Below, in pieces: positions 25,670 through 34,884 of a stretch of DNA of 64,000 bases. Location of the stretch: positions 55,719 through 119,718 of the forward strand of contig CAZTJR010000006.1 in NCBI GenBank assembly GCA_964613795.1. Direction: 5' to 3'. A program made the position numbers and the translations under genes. The notes beneath the pieces were generated by a model that ran no database searches, was not told the origin of the DNA, and saw only the letters and a list, made by a program, of their open reading frames with translations. The number at the start of each line of letters is the position of its first letter. The first letter of the stretch is position 1. This DNA comes from Chromatocurvus sp964613795 (GTDB lineage: Bacteria; Pseudomonadota; Gammaproteobacteria; Pseudomonadales; Halieaceae).

Positions 25670-27307
25670 TCAGTAAGAGGGCAGTGTCGTGATGCCCCGC
25701 TCCTCCTTCTGGCGCTCGACCATCTCCTCCACATCCCGGAGCAACTGCTTCGCGTCGTAGACGATGCCGTCCTTTATCGTGTATTTGACGCCGCCCACGC
25801 GCTCCGGCTTGCCCGTCTCGTCATTCAGCCGGACATGGCCGGTGCCGTACAGGACCTTGAGGTTCTGCAGCGGGTTCTCGTCGATCACGACCATATCGGC
25901 CAGCATGCCAGGACGAACCACACCGAACGGTGCTGCTTCACCCTTGGGCTCGTACAGTACCTGCGCCGGGTGCATCGTCGCGGCGCGGATGACTTCCAGC
26001 GGCGTGAGGCCCGCTTCCTGCATCAGCTCCATTTCCTCGATGTAACCGAAGCCGTACTGATTGTAGATAAACGCGGCGTCCGCACTCACCGTCACGCGAC
26101 CGCCGGCATCCTTGTAGTCGTCGACAAAATCCATCCACTTGCGGTAGAAGGCCTTCCAGGCAATCTCGTCGGCCGTTGTCCAATCATAAAAATATGAACC
26201 GTGGTTGATACGGCTGGGCTTGTAGAAATCCCAAAGCGAGGGCAGGGTGTATTTGTCGTGCCAATCAGCCGTACGCGAACGCATGACGTCGCGGCCGGCC
26301 AGATAAGCCGTCATCGTCGGATCGAGAACCGCATTATGTTCAAGAAAATAATCTATCAATCCGTTCCATTCAGCGCTGCCCTGCTCCGCAATAAGATTCC
26401 ATTGACGCGCCACCTGTGAAAAGCGGTGCTGCTCGTCATTATAGTTGAGGTCATGCGGCCATGGCTGTATGTCGTGGTCCTTGTACATCGACTCGAACAG
26501 CCCATAGAAATGCGTGACCGTGCCGAGGCCCATGCCCACCGCCTGACGGGCATTGGTTTCGGCTACCATCAGCTGCGAGAGGTGCGCGACGCTGCCGAGG
26601 CCATTCGCGTTAGCTTCATCCAGCAACACTTGAAGCACTGCGGGCGGTTTATTGAAGATCTTTATGCCATCAATGCCCTTGTCGTTCGCCCAGCGTATCC
26701 ATTCCCGGGCTTTTTCCGGGGTCGTGATAGGGCCACCTTGCCAGTCCTCGCCATCGCCCGGCACGTGGTAAGCGAATATTCGCGGCGCGACAATCTCATT
26801 GCGCGCACTTCGCTCACGTTCGTTCAGGGTCCAGTTAAGCGGTCCCGCCGACACGCCTCGTATCGTCGTGATGCCGTGCGCCATCCAGAGCTTGTAGGGA
26901 TACTCAGCCTCCGGTGCCTTGGGTACGCCACCGACGTGTACATGGTTGTTCACAAAGCCGGGCATCACGTACGAACCCGAGGCATCGAGCTCGAAGGTCG
27001 CGCCACCCGGACGGTCCGCCTCTTTTATCTCGATGTAGGGGACGCCGACATTTTCGATAGACGTAATCCTGTTGCCCTCGACAACGATATCGACCGGCCC
27101 GCGCGGTGGTGCACCGCTGCCATCGATGAGCGTGGCACCGCGGATGATCATGCGCTCAAAGGGGCCCTGCCCCTCCTCGACACCGCGATCCGGAGCACCC
27201 GTCATCGTCCCTTCCTCGGCGGCGGCGCGAACGAAGCCCGCGGCGGCGAGCGCCGACAGGGCGAGCGCCGCAGCACAAAGCCGTGATTGTTTTCCTATGC
27301 AAATCAT
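25670..27307 (-). CDS. Exported amidohydrolase, paralogue 3
   Basis: 545 aa with a signal peptide (LCAAALALSALAAAGFVRAAA). Family motifs are MPGFVNNHVHVGG (HxH), GSVAHLSQ, VTHFYGLFES, and VTVSADAAFIYNQYGFGYIEEME. The block PHDLNYNDEQHRFSQVARQW and WHDKYTLPSLWDFYKPSRINHG is shared with paralogues at 10953, 36771 and 42926, so these four form one subfamily. The C-terminal PLQNLKVLYGTGHVRLND and KDGIVYDAKQLL is also shared. It is minus-strand and lies downstream of the TonB receptor gene, separated by that gene's terminator. The metal Asp is present (SAD). Likely periplasmic amide hydrolysis; substrate unknown. Confidence 0.82.
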   Translation of the reverse strand: MICIGKQSRLCAAALALSALAAAGFVRAAAEEGTMTGAPDRGVEEGQGPFERMIIRGATLIDGSGAPPRGPVDIVVEGNRITSIENVGVPYIEIKEADRPGGATFELDASGSYVMPGFVNNHVHVGGVPKAPEAEYPYKLWMAHGITTIRGVSAGPLNWTLNERERSARNEIVAPRIFAYHVPGDGEDWQGGPITTPEKAREWIRWANDKGIDGIKIFNKPPAVLQVLLDEANANGLGSVAHLSQLMVAETNARQAVGMGLGTVTHFYGLFESMYKDHDIQPWPHDLNYNDEQHRFSQVARQWNLIAEQGSAEWNGLIDYFLEHNAVLDPTMTAYLAGRDVMRSRTADWHDKYTLPSLWDFYKPSRINHGSYFYDWTTADEIAWKAFYRKWMDFVDDYKDAGGRVTVSADAAFIYNQYGFGYIEEMELMQEAGLTPLEVIRAATMHPAQVLYEPKGEAAPFGVVRPGMLADMVVIDENPLQNLKVLYGTGHVRLNDETGKPERVGGVKYTIKDGIVYDAKQLLRDVEEMVERQKEERGITTLPSY

Positions 27308-27353
27308 GAGTCTTTTCCTTCAGCTTCTGGCGTCGATTTCATATTTGAATCAT

Positions 27354-27389
27354 AAAAAAAGGCCGGTCTGGGGTTGCCAGGCCGGCCTT
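27354..27389 (-). terminator. Rho-independent terminator of the TonB receptor gene
   Basis: The stem AAGGCCGG / CCGGCCTT (27359-27366 and 27382-27389) is followed, reading the minus strand, by a run of seven T (27354-27360). It lies 29 bp after the receptor stop and before the minus-strand amidohydrolase start, so the latter needs its own promoter. Confidence 0.85.
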
Positions 27390-27418
27390 GTTGGAGCGCT
27401 AGCTGCACAGTCCGTCGA

Positions 27419-30337
27419 TCAGAAACGCACGTTCACACCGCCGAAGAAGCGGCGACCGAGAACATCGTAGAGCGAGATGTCGACGTTGGCGTCACCAGCC
27501 AACGAGAACCCCAGGATCGGCGGCTCTTCGTCGGTTATGTTCTCGAAGCCGAGACGCAGTGACACGCGGTCAGACACGCTGTAGTTGAAGTTCAGGTCGA
27601 AGTAGTTCACGGCATCTATGCTGTCGACGACGTTACCCGCGCCGGGGAAAAGATCAATCCCCGGAATGATGCGCCACTGCAGCCGCGCAAACAGCGGACC
27701 GGAGGTGTACGACAGGTTCGTCAGGTACTTCGCATCCGGCTGAATGAACGTGTTGAAGCCGGAACAGGGGCCGCCGAAGTAGCCGAGGCAATCCAGGCCC
27801 TCCTCACCCGGCTGCGAGACCAGCTCGTTCTCGAAGGCCCAGCTGGCGATGAAGCTCAGTCGCATGGATGCCACGTCAAACGCCGACAGGCCGCGCGGCA
27901 GATCGAAGCTGTAGTCTGCCTGCAGGTCGAGGCCGGATGCCGTGATCTCAGCCACGTTCAACGAGCGCGCATCGACGAAATCGATCTGGCCATTCGGGAA
28001 CCGGTTGATCGCCTGGCAGGTCTCGCTGCTGTTGTCCCCCTGGCTGAAGCAGTTGTTGATCACCTGCTGGGCCGTGAGCTGGTTGACCGCGTTTTCGATC
28101 TCGATGTTGTAGTAGTCCAGTGTGACGTTCAGACCGTCGACCATCGGCGGTGACAGAACGACACCGAACGTGAAGGTGGTCGCCTCTTCTTCCTCGAGAT
28201 TGGGATTACCACCGGAGCGCACGCTCAAGCCGACGTTGATCTGGTCGAACGTGTCGATGCGATCCGCGGCAATACCCTGCTGCACGCACAGGTTCTTCTG
28301 TTCCTGAGAGGGGTTGAGATCCTTGTCGCAGAGATCGTCGCCGGCAGAAAAACCGATGTTCTGCGTGGCAAAGAGTTCGTCGAGGTTCGGTGCCCGGATC
28401 GCCACGTTGTAGGACGTGCGAAAGCGTGCCCAGTCCACCGGCGAGTAGCTCAGCGCTCCCTGCCAGGTCGAAACACGGCCGACCGTGCTGTAATCCGACG
28501 AGCGACCGGCGAATTCGGCCCCCAGATAATCGACGCCTGTCATGCCGGCAAGGATGGGGACGCGCGCTTCGAAGAAGAATTCCGTCAGGTCGATGGCGGC
28601 CTCGATCGGCGGCTGTGGGTTCGCAGTGAACTCACCACCCTGTGCCGCCGTGTCAGGCCGGAAGCTGTACTGGTCGTCACGATACTCGAAGCCAGCGCCG
28701 ATGGTCAGGGGGCCGGCAGGCAGTTCCATGACGTCCGCGGAAATAAAGCCGCCCCAGACGGACCGCTCGAGAACGTCCGTCACACCGTGGTTCGGCGAAA
28801 TGAAGTCGGCCGCCTCCGGCGTGATGGAGTTCAGCCCGAGGAAGTTAACCGGCACACAGCCCAGAAACTCATTCGTGCAGCGCGCCGTGCCATCGGGATC
28901 AACGGTCACGTCCGTGCCGAGTGAGAGGCGCAGGGTGGACAGCTGACCGGAAATATCCTCGATGGTTTTCGAGCGCTGATACTGCGTGAACAGATCCCAG
29001 TTGACCGTCCGCTCTGCGGCCTTGAAATTGCCCTTCAGGCCTGCCGTCGCGCTGTAGCTCGTGCGGTCGTAGCGGTACGTTCGGAAACCCGTTTCGAGCG
29101 AGCGGCGACCCGTGGAAATGATATCCGCGTTGCCGTCACCGTCGGCGTCGAAAAATTCGGGATTGGCGACCAGGAACTCCCGCGTGGCGTCGAAAAGCAC
29201 GGGGTTGTTCGCATAGTTGGGAATGCGGAAAACACCGCGCGGCGCACCCGCGCTCTGAATTCCACCGGCATTTGGTGCCTGCTGCCACTCGTTGACGTTC
29301 TCCATGAACGCCAGCTCCGTATAGGCCGTGACATTCTCGGAAATATCAAAGTCGGCCAGCGCCGTGAACTGCAGACGCTCCATCGGCCGGAGTAGATAGT
29401 TGCCTTCAGCGAAGTTGAAACGATCATCCGGATCGCAGAAGGGCTGGACCACGCCCTGTTCGCCGAACCTGACGCCATTGAGCGATGCGCCGGCCGAACA
29501 TGCTGTATTCGGATCAAAAGGAAGGCCGTTGAGTCCGAGAACGTCGCTCGGAACAATCCCGACACGAGTGCCCGGGATGTTGCTCGAACCGCCGGGGACC
29601 AGCTCCCCGCCGCTTTCGAACAACGATATGCTGGAGTAATCGCGGTCCTGGAAGAATACGTCGCCCCGATCGGTCCAGGTGGCGCTCACCACAGCATTAC
29701 CCCGCCCCTCGGCAAAGTTGCCGCCGATGGTCAGGTCATACTTCTCCGTGGGCGCATCGCCCTTGTCCGTTTCGCTGTAGAAAACGTTGAACTCGATGCC
29801 TTCGAAATCGTCCTTCAAAACAAAGTTGATGGCACCGGCAACCGCATCGGATCCATAGACGGCCGATGCACCGCCGGTCATGATCTCGACGCGTTCAATG
29901 AGGGCGTCGGGAATACTGGACAGGTCCGTCAGGCCACGGGAATCAGCGGGAGTGAAACGACGTCCATTGACCAGAACCAGCGTACGCTCAGGACCAAGCC
30001 CGCGCAGGTCCGCCGTGAGAATACCGGAACCGCCGCCGGAGTTGACGCTGGACGTGTTGTCCGATGCCAACTGTGGCAGTTCGTTCAGTGTTTCCTCAAT
30101 GGTGACGTTGCCTGCGTTCTGCACGGCATCCGCCGAAAGCGTGACAACCGGGCTGGGTGCACTGAGATCGCTGCGGACCATACGAGAGCCTGTGATAACG
30201 ACCTCTTCCATGACGGTGTCCTCCTGCGATAGCACCGCGGGGGATTGAACCATTCCCAACATTGCCATGACCGGCAGCAGCGCGCTCTGCGGCGCACACC
30301 ACCGCAGACCTCTGGGCTTTCCGTATAGATACGACAT
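27419..30337 (-). CDS. TonB-dependent outer-membrane receptor
   Basis: 972 aa from the ATG at 30337 (GGGGGAGG upstream); the open frame extends to 30394. After a signal, EEVVITGSRMVRSDLSAPSPV opens the plug domain, with TIEETLNELPQL, LRGLGPERTLVLVNGRR and ERVEIMTGGASAVYGSDAVAGAINFVLK, the usual plug end. The rest is a 22-strand barrel, with the TonB C-terminal stretch DRVSLRLGFENITDEEPP and a terminal Phe (GVNVRF) for outer-membrane assembly. It resembles large receptors of xanthomonads and caulobacters that import oligopeptides or oligosaccharides. It faces the gntR gene across site e and probably feeds peptides to the island's peptidases. Confidence 0.9.
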   Translation of the reverse strand: MSYLYGKPRGLRWCAPQSALLPVMAMLGMVQSPAVLSQEDTVMEEVVITGSRMVRSDLSAPSPVVTLSADAVQNAGNVTIEETLNELPQLASDNTSSVNSGGGSGILTADLRGLGPERTLVLVNGRRFTPADSRGLTDLSSIPDALIERVEIMTGGASAVYGSDAVAGAINFVLKDDFEGIEFNVFYSETDKGDAPTEKYDLTIGGNFAEGRGNAVVSATWTDRGDVFFQDRDYSSISLFESGGELVPGGSSNIPGTRVGIVPSDVLGLNGLPFDPNTACSAGASLNGVRFGEQGVVQPFCDPDDRFNFAEGNYLLRPMERLQFTALADFDISENVTAYTELAFMENVNEWQQAPNAGGIQSAGAPRGVFRIPNYANNPVLFDATREFLVANPEFFDADGDGNADIISTGRRSLETGFRTYRYDRTSYSATAGLKGNFKAAERTVNWDLFTQYQRSKTIEDISGQLSTLRLSLGTDVTVDPDGTARCTNEFLGCVPVNFLGLNSITPEAADFISPNHGVTDVLERSVWGGFISADVMELPAGPLTIGAGFEYRDDQYSFRPDTAAQGGEFTANPQPPIEAAIDLTEFFFEARVPILAGMTGVDYLGAEFAGRSSDYSTVGRVSTWQGALSYSPVDWARFRTSYNVAIRAPNLDELFATQNIGFSAGDDLCDKDLNPSQEQKNLCVQQGIAADRIDTFDQINVGLSVRSGGNPNLEEEEATTFTFGVVLSPPMVDGLNVTLDYYNIEIENAVNQLTAQQVINNCFSQGDNSSETCQAINRFPNGQIDFVDARSLNVAEITASGLDLQADYSFDLPRGLSAFDVASMRLSFIASWAFENELVSQPGEEGLDCLGYFGGPCSGFNTFIQPDAKYLTNLSYTSGPLFARLQWRIIPGIDLFPGAGNVVDSIDAVNYFDLNFNYSVSDRVSLRLGFENITDEEPPILGFSLAGDANVDISLYDVLGRRFFGGVNVRF

Positions 30338-30549
30338 CGTGTATTGCCTCCCCCTGTTTCCAGGCTCAACTGAAGAAAAGCGCAAAGTGCGCATATGCTT
30401 CCAAGCACGTCAGCGTGCAGGCGCGCTTCAGGCGCCTGTGCGTCGACAAAGCCATCCACCCCCTTTCTGTTGATGGCCCCCAGATACTGTTATCGCCGGC
30501 ACAATCGGTCGCCGGTAGTCGCAATAATTCTTATGCTGACCAAATCTTG

Positions 30550-30573
30550 ATATATAATGAATAATATATCATT
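30550..30573. promoter_or_regulatory. Two overlapping degenerate copies of the island palindrome (site e)
   Basis: The 353-bp gap between the divergent TonB receptor and gntR genes carries ATATATAATGAAT followed by AATAATATATCATT. Read on the minus strand, the second matches the left half of site f (ATGATATATTAT). The rest of the gap holds no gene I can support. The position suggests autoregulation of gntR and control of the receptor. Confidence 0.5.
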
Positions 30574-30747
30574 CAATGACCGTCAAGGTATTTTACGTCC
30601 GATCTATGGGCCCGCCACGCCTGTGCAATCATCCACTGACGCAGAGCCCCCTCGTCCCGGCGCCGGGTTTACGGGCTTTTTGCGGTTGCATAGCCACTCG
30701 CGTCGGCACCGTCCTACGGTCGTCAAACAATCGTCGAGGAGAGAGAC

Positions 30748-31404
30748 ATGCTGCACCCCAAACGCCCGCTGACCATTGCTCAGGCTGTCGCCGCGCATAT
30801 CCGCGAGCAGATTCTGAACCGGGAAATCGCCGGCGGCGAACCCTTGCGGCAGGATGCGATCGCAAAGTCGTTTGGCTCCAGCATCATTCCTGTCCGCGAG
30901 GCATTGCGACAGCTGGAGTCGGAAGGTCTCGTGGAGCTGCAGGCGCGCCGGGGGGCAGTGGCGACAAAACTTACTCTGGACAAGGCGCTGGAGTGGATAC
31001 ACCTGAGGTGGCTTATCGAGACAGACCTGATCGGGCAGGCAATCGACAAGACCAGCCCAGAGGATCTGGAAAAAGCCGAGCAGGTTCTCGCGCGATTCGA
31101 TGAGGCGATGGACAACCATCAGGATATTGAACACTGGAGCGCGCATAACTGGGAATTCCATTCCACGCTGTATGCGCCGGCGCAGCGCCCCGAGACGATG
31201 AAACTGCTGGCAACCTTGCACACCAACTGTGATCGCTACGTCCGCCTGCAGCTGCTGACCGGTGATCATATAGACCGCGCCAAGGCGGAACACCGCGAAC
31301 TGGTCGAACTCTGCCGCAAACGCGACAAGCGAGCAGCCAAGGCGATGGTGCAGAAGCACATCATCGGCGTAGAGGAGGACCTGAAGGAAGTGCTGGGCGC
31401 CTGA
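30748..31404 (+). CDS. GntR-family transcriptional regulator, FCD (FadR) subfamily
   Basis: 218 aa. The N-terminal winged helix is complete (AHIREQILNREIAGGEPLRQ, IPVREALRQLESEGLVELQA and RRGAVATKL). The all-helical FCD ligand domain follows (WIHLRWLIETDLIGQAI, HNWEFHSTLYAPAQRPE, ERHRELVE-like AEHRELVELCRKRD) and usually binds a metal-chelated carboxylate. It is the only regulator recognised in the 38-kb catabolic island and sits between the receptor and hydroxyproline genes. It is the natural candidate to read the ATATA-N3-TATAT palindromes. Most FCD regulators are repressors released by a pathway metabolite. Start supported by GGAGAGAG. Confidence 0.87.
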   Translation: MLHPKRPLTIAQAVAAHIREQILNREIAGGEPLRQDAIAKSFGSSIIPVREALRQLESEGLVELQARRGAVATKLTLDKALEWIHLRWLIETDLIGQAIDKTSPEDLEKAEQVLARFDEAMDNHQDIEHWSAHNWEFHSTLYAPAQRPETMKLLATLHTNCDRYVRLQLLTGDHIDRAKAEHRELVELCRKRDKRAAKAMVQKHIIGVEEDLKEVLGA

Positions 31405-31453
31405 TACACCCCCTGTAGGGCGCGGCGTGCGGCAGGTCGCAGGCCCACAGCGA

Positions 31454-32515
31454 TTACCTCAACATTGGCCAGGTGTCGCTGAGACGATAACCGCCAGGCC
31501 ACGGATCATCGGGGTCGAGGGCCAGCTGTCGCCGCCCGGTAATCCAGGCGCGGCCTGAAATCGTCGGACGAATCGCCATTTTTGCGCCCAGCCTGACTTC
31601 CGAGTCTATCCTGCCCAGAAAGGCCGAATCGATGATCGAGCGAGCTCGCAGGATGTCGCCAGTTGCCATTTCCCCGCGAGCGTGCATGACGGCGAGGCGT
31701 GCTGAGAGTCCGGTCCCGGTGGGCGATCGATCAACCTTGCCCGGGCGAACGATCGTGGCGTTCCTGCTCGTGCGAATGCCGCCTTCCACCGCCACGGACG
31801 CGGCAAACAGGCAGAACGAGATATCGTTGATGGCGGGAAGCGTCGGATGCCGAAACCCCAGCTGCTCACTCGCGGCAGCGCGAATCTTGCCGCCAACGTC
31901 ACAGAGTTCGCGAGCCTCGTCGGGCGTCAACGCAAAGCCGAGGGCATCGGCTGCAACAATCACAAACGAGTCGCCGCCGTAGGCGGTATCCACCGCGAGC
32001 GTGCCGAGGCCGGCCACCTCAATTACCGCGTCCAGCCGATCGGCGAACGACGCAACGTTGCGCACCGTTATCCGCCTGGCCTTGCCGCCCTCGCAGTCTG
32101 CGAGGACATCCACGATGCCGCCGGGCGCCTCTATGGTGAAGCGTGTCTGCGGCTCCTCCATGGGAACCCGTCCGGTTTCAAGAAGTACCGTTGCCACGCA
32201 GATCGAATTTGAACCGGACATGGGTGGCGTATCTTCCGGCTCCATGATGATGAAGCCGCTGACCGCCTCTGGCGAGACGGCAGGGACGAGCAGATTGATA
32301 TGGCGGAATACGCCCCCTCGCGGTTCGTTCAGAACGAAATTTCTGAGACGGCTGTCCTCCGCTATCCAGCGCGACTGCTCCCAGATTGTCGCGCCGGGCG
32401 GTGGCGTTACGCCGGCGACAATGACGTCGCCGACCTCGCCTTCAGCGTGACAGCCGATGATCTCGATCGGACCTTCAGGAAATGCACCGGCCGACATGCC
32501 GTTTTCCACTGTCAT
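31454..32515 (-). CDS. Proline racemase-family protein with Ser/Thr active-site pair, hydroxyproline dehydratase-like
   Basis: 353 aa. Family landmarks are EIIGCHAEGEVGDVI at the N-terminus, NEPRGGVFRHINLLVP, and both active-site segments: PPMSGSNSICVATVLLE and DRSPTGTGLSARLAVMHA. In racemases and epimerases both catalytic positions are Cys (MCGHG and SPCGTG); here they are Ser and Thr. Loss of the second Cys to Thr is known in trans-3-hydroxy-L-proline dehydratases, and Ser at the first site occurs in some members. Having both non-Cys argues against racemisation and for a dehydratase-like or other reaction. It is divergent from the Cys/Cys epimerase at 32610 and shares site f with it. No signal peptide, so cytoplasmic. 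Confidence 0.78.
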   Translation of the reverse strand: MTVENGMSAGAFPEGPIEIIGCHAEGEVGDVIVAGVTPPPGATIWEQSRWIAEDSRLRNFVLNEPRGGVFRHINLLVPAVSPEAVSGFIIMEPEDTPPMSGSNSICVATVLLETGRVPMEEPQTRFTIEAPGGIVDVLADCEGGKARRITVRNVASFADRLDAVIEVAGLGTLAVDTAYGGDSFVIVAADALGFALTPDEARELCDVGGKIRAAASEQLGFRHPTLPAINDISFCLFAASVAVEGGIRTSRNATIVRPGKVDRSPTGTGLSARLAVMHARGEMATGDILRARSIIDSAFLGRIDSEVRLGAKMAIRPTISGRAWITGRRQLALDPDDPWPGGYRLSDTWPMLR

Positions 32516-32568
32516 CGTCGCATCCCCTTTCCTTTCGCCAACGGCTGTTTATTCTGCCACAGCTTATG

Positions 32569-32581
32569 ATATATTATATAT
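32569..32581. promoter_or_regulatory. ATATA-N3-TATAT palindrome (site f)
   Basis: ATATATTATATAT with flanks TG and TTA, in the 94-bp gap between the two divergent proline-racemase-family genes and only 28 bp before the CTG start of the epimerase. Confidence 0.62.
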
Positions 32582-32609
32582 TTAATAATCAAAGTCTCTG
32601 GAGACGCCA

Positions 32610-33566
32610 CTGGACACCATTTTTGACAGTGCTATCCGCGTCGTCGACTCTCACACCGGCGGCGAGCCGACGCGGGTTGTCGTAGCGGGCGGCCCCCATC
32701 TGGGCGCGGGCTCACTGTCCCAGCGTCTGGACAGGATGCGCCGCGAACACGATCATCTGCGTTCGGCCATTGTCAATGAACCCCGCGGATCGGATGTTCT
32801 CGTCGGTGCACTGCTATGCGATCCGGTCGCCGCCGACAGTGCCGCAGGCGTGATCTTTTTCAACAACGTGGGTTATCTGTCAATGTGCGGCCACGGCGCG
32901 ATTGGCCTCGCCGTCACGCTATTGCACATGGGCCGACTGTCCCTCGGAAGCCACCGCCTGGAAACACCGGCCGGAGACGTCACGGTGACGCTGCACGGGC
33001 GCAATCGCGTGAGCATTGCCAATGTCGCCAGCTATCGACATCTGAAGGATGTCTCGATTGACGTCCCTGACATTGGTACTGTCACCGGCGATGTTGCCTG
33101 GGGCGGCAACTGGTTTTTCCTCGTATCCAGACACGGTCAGTCTCTGCAGCTGGCTAACGCCATCACACTGACACATTATGCCTGGGCCATCCGGGGCGCA
33201 CTTGAAGCGGCGGGCGTGCGCGGCAGCGGCGGCGAGATTATCGATCACATCGAACTTTTCGGACCGCCGGACAACGCGGAAACCGCCGACAGCAAGAATT
33301 TTGTCCTCTGCCCGGGACGTGCCTACGATCGCTCCCCTTGCGGCACCGGCACCAGCGCCAAGCTCGCCTGCCTGGTAGAGGACGGACATATCAAGGCCGG
33401 TGAAACCTGGCGTCAGGAGAGCATTACCGGCAGCATTTTTGAAGCGACGGCACAGATGAGCGGCGACCAGCTGCGGCCAGTCATCACTGGCAGTGCGTTT
33501 ATCACCGGCGAATCGACGCTGCTTGTGGACCCGGCGGACCCCTTTGGCTACGGGCTCCCCGCTTGA
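32610..33566 (+). CDS. 4-hydroxyproline 2-epimerase (proline racemase family), probable CTG start
   Basis: 318 aa from a CTG at 32610, placed 6 nt after GGAG. The first in-frame ATG (32736) would remove RVVDSHTGGEPTRVVVAGG, the conserved N-terminus of the family, and a stop lies at 32586, so a non-ATG start is required (CTG 32610 preferred; CTG 32598 and ATT 32619 possible). Both catalytic Cys are present (SMCGHGAIGLA and DRSPCGTGTSAKLACL). Length and residues fit enzymes converting trans-4-hydroxy-L-proline to cis-4-hydroxy-D-proline. The next gene, one base later, is the expected D-hydroxyproline oxidase. Proline racemase activity is the less likely alternative. Confidence 0.85.
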   Translation: MDTIFDSAIRVVDSHTGGEPTRVVVAGGPHLGAGSLSQRLDRMRREHDHLRSAIVNEPRGSDVLVGALLCDPVAADSAAGVIFFNNVGYLSMCGHGAIGLAVTLLHMGRLSLGSHRLETPAGDVTVTLHGRNRVSIANVASYRHLKDVSIDVPDIGTVTGDVAWGGNWFFLVSRHGQSLQLANAITLTHYAWAIRGALEAAGVRGSGGEIIDHIELFGPPDNAETADSKNFVLCPGRAYDRSPCGTGTSAKLACLVEDGHIKAGETWRQESITGSIFEATAQMSGDQLRPVITGSAFITGESTLLVDPADPFGYGLPA

Positions 33567-33567
33567 A

Positions 33568-34842
33568 ATGGAGTCTGCGCAGCACATGACCGGCAGCGGA
33601 GCGCAGCAGAGCGCCCCGATCGTCGTTATCGGCGCCGGCGTTATCGGTCTGTCGATTGCTTTCCGGCTGGCGCAGAAATTCCCTGATGTTGTGCTGGTCG
33701 ATCGCGCCGAACCCGGCATGGCCTGCTCCTATGGCAATGCCGGGCATATCGCAACAGAGCAGGTCTTTCCCCTCGCATCGCCCTCCAACTTGCTGAAAGC
33801 GCCGCGCCTGATACTCGACAGGAATGGGCCCCTGTCTGTCCGCCGCGAATACGCCGGCCGCATCCTGCCGTGGCTGACACGCTTTGCCTGGGCCTCCCGC
33901 CCGGCACCGTTCCGGCGTGGCACCGCGGCGCTCGAAAGCCTGCAGTCCCCGGCACTGAACGCTCTGGTCGAGCTTTGCGCAGATGCCGGTATCTCCGACC
34001 AGCTACACCGCCGCGGACACCTCATTCTGGTGGAAAACCCGCGACTCGAGGCGGCGGCAAAGGCCCAACTGCAGACACTGTCTGCTCACGGCATCGCGGC
34101 TGACTGGATCGATACAGGACAGGTTGCGGAGATCGCCCCTGAGCTGACAAAAAACATCGGCGCCATCCGCGTTCACGACACCGGTCACGTCAGCGACCCA
34201 CTGACACTCAGCCGCGGCCTGTTAAAGGCATTTATCGACGCCGGCGGACGGCTGCTGAAGGACGAGGTTCTGCATATCGACCAACGCTCGGACAACGGCG
34301 TGCATCTTCATCTGTCCACCGGCGAGCTTGCTGCACGGCGCATTGTGATCGCGGCGGGCGCGTGGTCCAGACACCTGGCTGCACAGACGGGCGTCGATGT
34401 ACCCCTCGATACGGAGCGAGGCTATCACGTGGTCGCTGACGGCTGGCGCGGCACGTTCGATATCGGCATCGCGTCACTGGATCGCATGACCATCATGACC
34501 CCGCTTGATGCCGGCCTGCGAATTACCGGCTTCGTCGAATTCGGCGGTCTCGATCTGCCGCCGAGCCCGGAGCGTCTGGCTACTCTAAACCGCCATTTGA
34601 GCGAACTCCTGCCGGACGCTGACACCTCAGCACGCTCGGAGTGGATGGGATTCCGGCCATCTCTGCCAGACCACCTGCCCGTAATCAGCCGTTGTCCGGA
34701 CGATGCCAGGGTGTTCTATGCGTTCGGCCACCAGCACCTCGGCCTGACCCTGTGCGGAGTGACCGCGAATGCGATGGTGTCGCTGATGAGCGATGAGAAG
34801 GCAGCGATTGACTTGTCGCCCTTTCGCATTGACAGATTCTGA
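33568..34842 (+). CDS. FAD-dependent D-amino-acid oxidoreductase (D-hydroxyproline oxidase/dehydrogenase type)
   Basis: 424 aa from the ATG at 33568, one base after the epimerase stop; ATG 33586 is possible too. PIVVIGAGVIGLSIAFRLAQ is the FAD Rossmann loop (GxGxxG), ACSYGNAGHIATEQVFP the DadA-like substrate segment, RIVIAAGAWSRHLAAQTGVD the second dinucleotide motif, and FYAFGHQHLGLTLCG the C-terminal FAD contact. It resembles DadA/LhpB-type proteins that oxidise D-hydroxyproline to pyrroline-4-hydroxy-2-carboxylate, delivering electrons to oxygen or the respiratory chain. Position after the epimerase makes this the second step of hydroxyproline breakdown. Confidence 0.87.
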   Translation: MESAQHMTGSGAQQSAPIVVIGAGVIGLSIAFRLAQKFPDVVLVDRAEPGMACSYGNAGHIATEQVFPLASPSNLLKAPRLILDRNGPLSVRREYAGRILPWLTRFAWASRPAPFRRGTAALESLQSPALNALVELCADAGISDQLHRRGHLILVENPRLEAAAKAQLQTLSAHGIAADWIDTGQVAEIAPELTKNIGAIRVHDTGHVSDPLTLSRGLLKAFIDAGGRLLKDEVLHIDQRSDNGVHLHLSTGELAARRIVIAAGAWSRHLAAQTGVDVPLDTERGYHVVADGWRGTFDIGIASLDRMTIMTPLDAGLRITGFVEFGGLDLPPSPERLATLNRHLSELLPDADTSARSEWMGFRPSLPDHLPVISRCPDDARVFYAFGHQHLGLTLCGVTANAMVSLMSDEKAAIDLSPFRIDRF

Positions 34843-34884
34843 GCAGCAAGGCCGATACATCAAGGCGACAGGGAGCCGTGAGCC

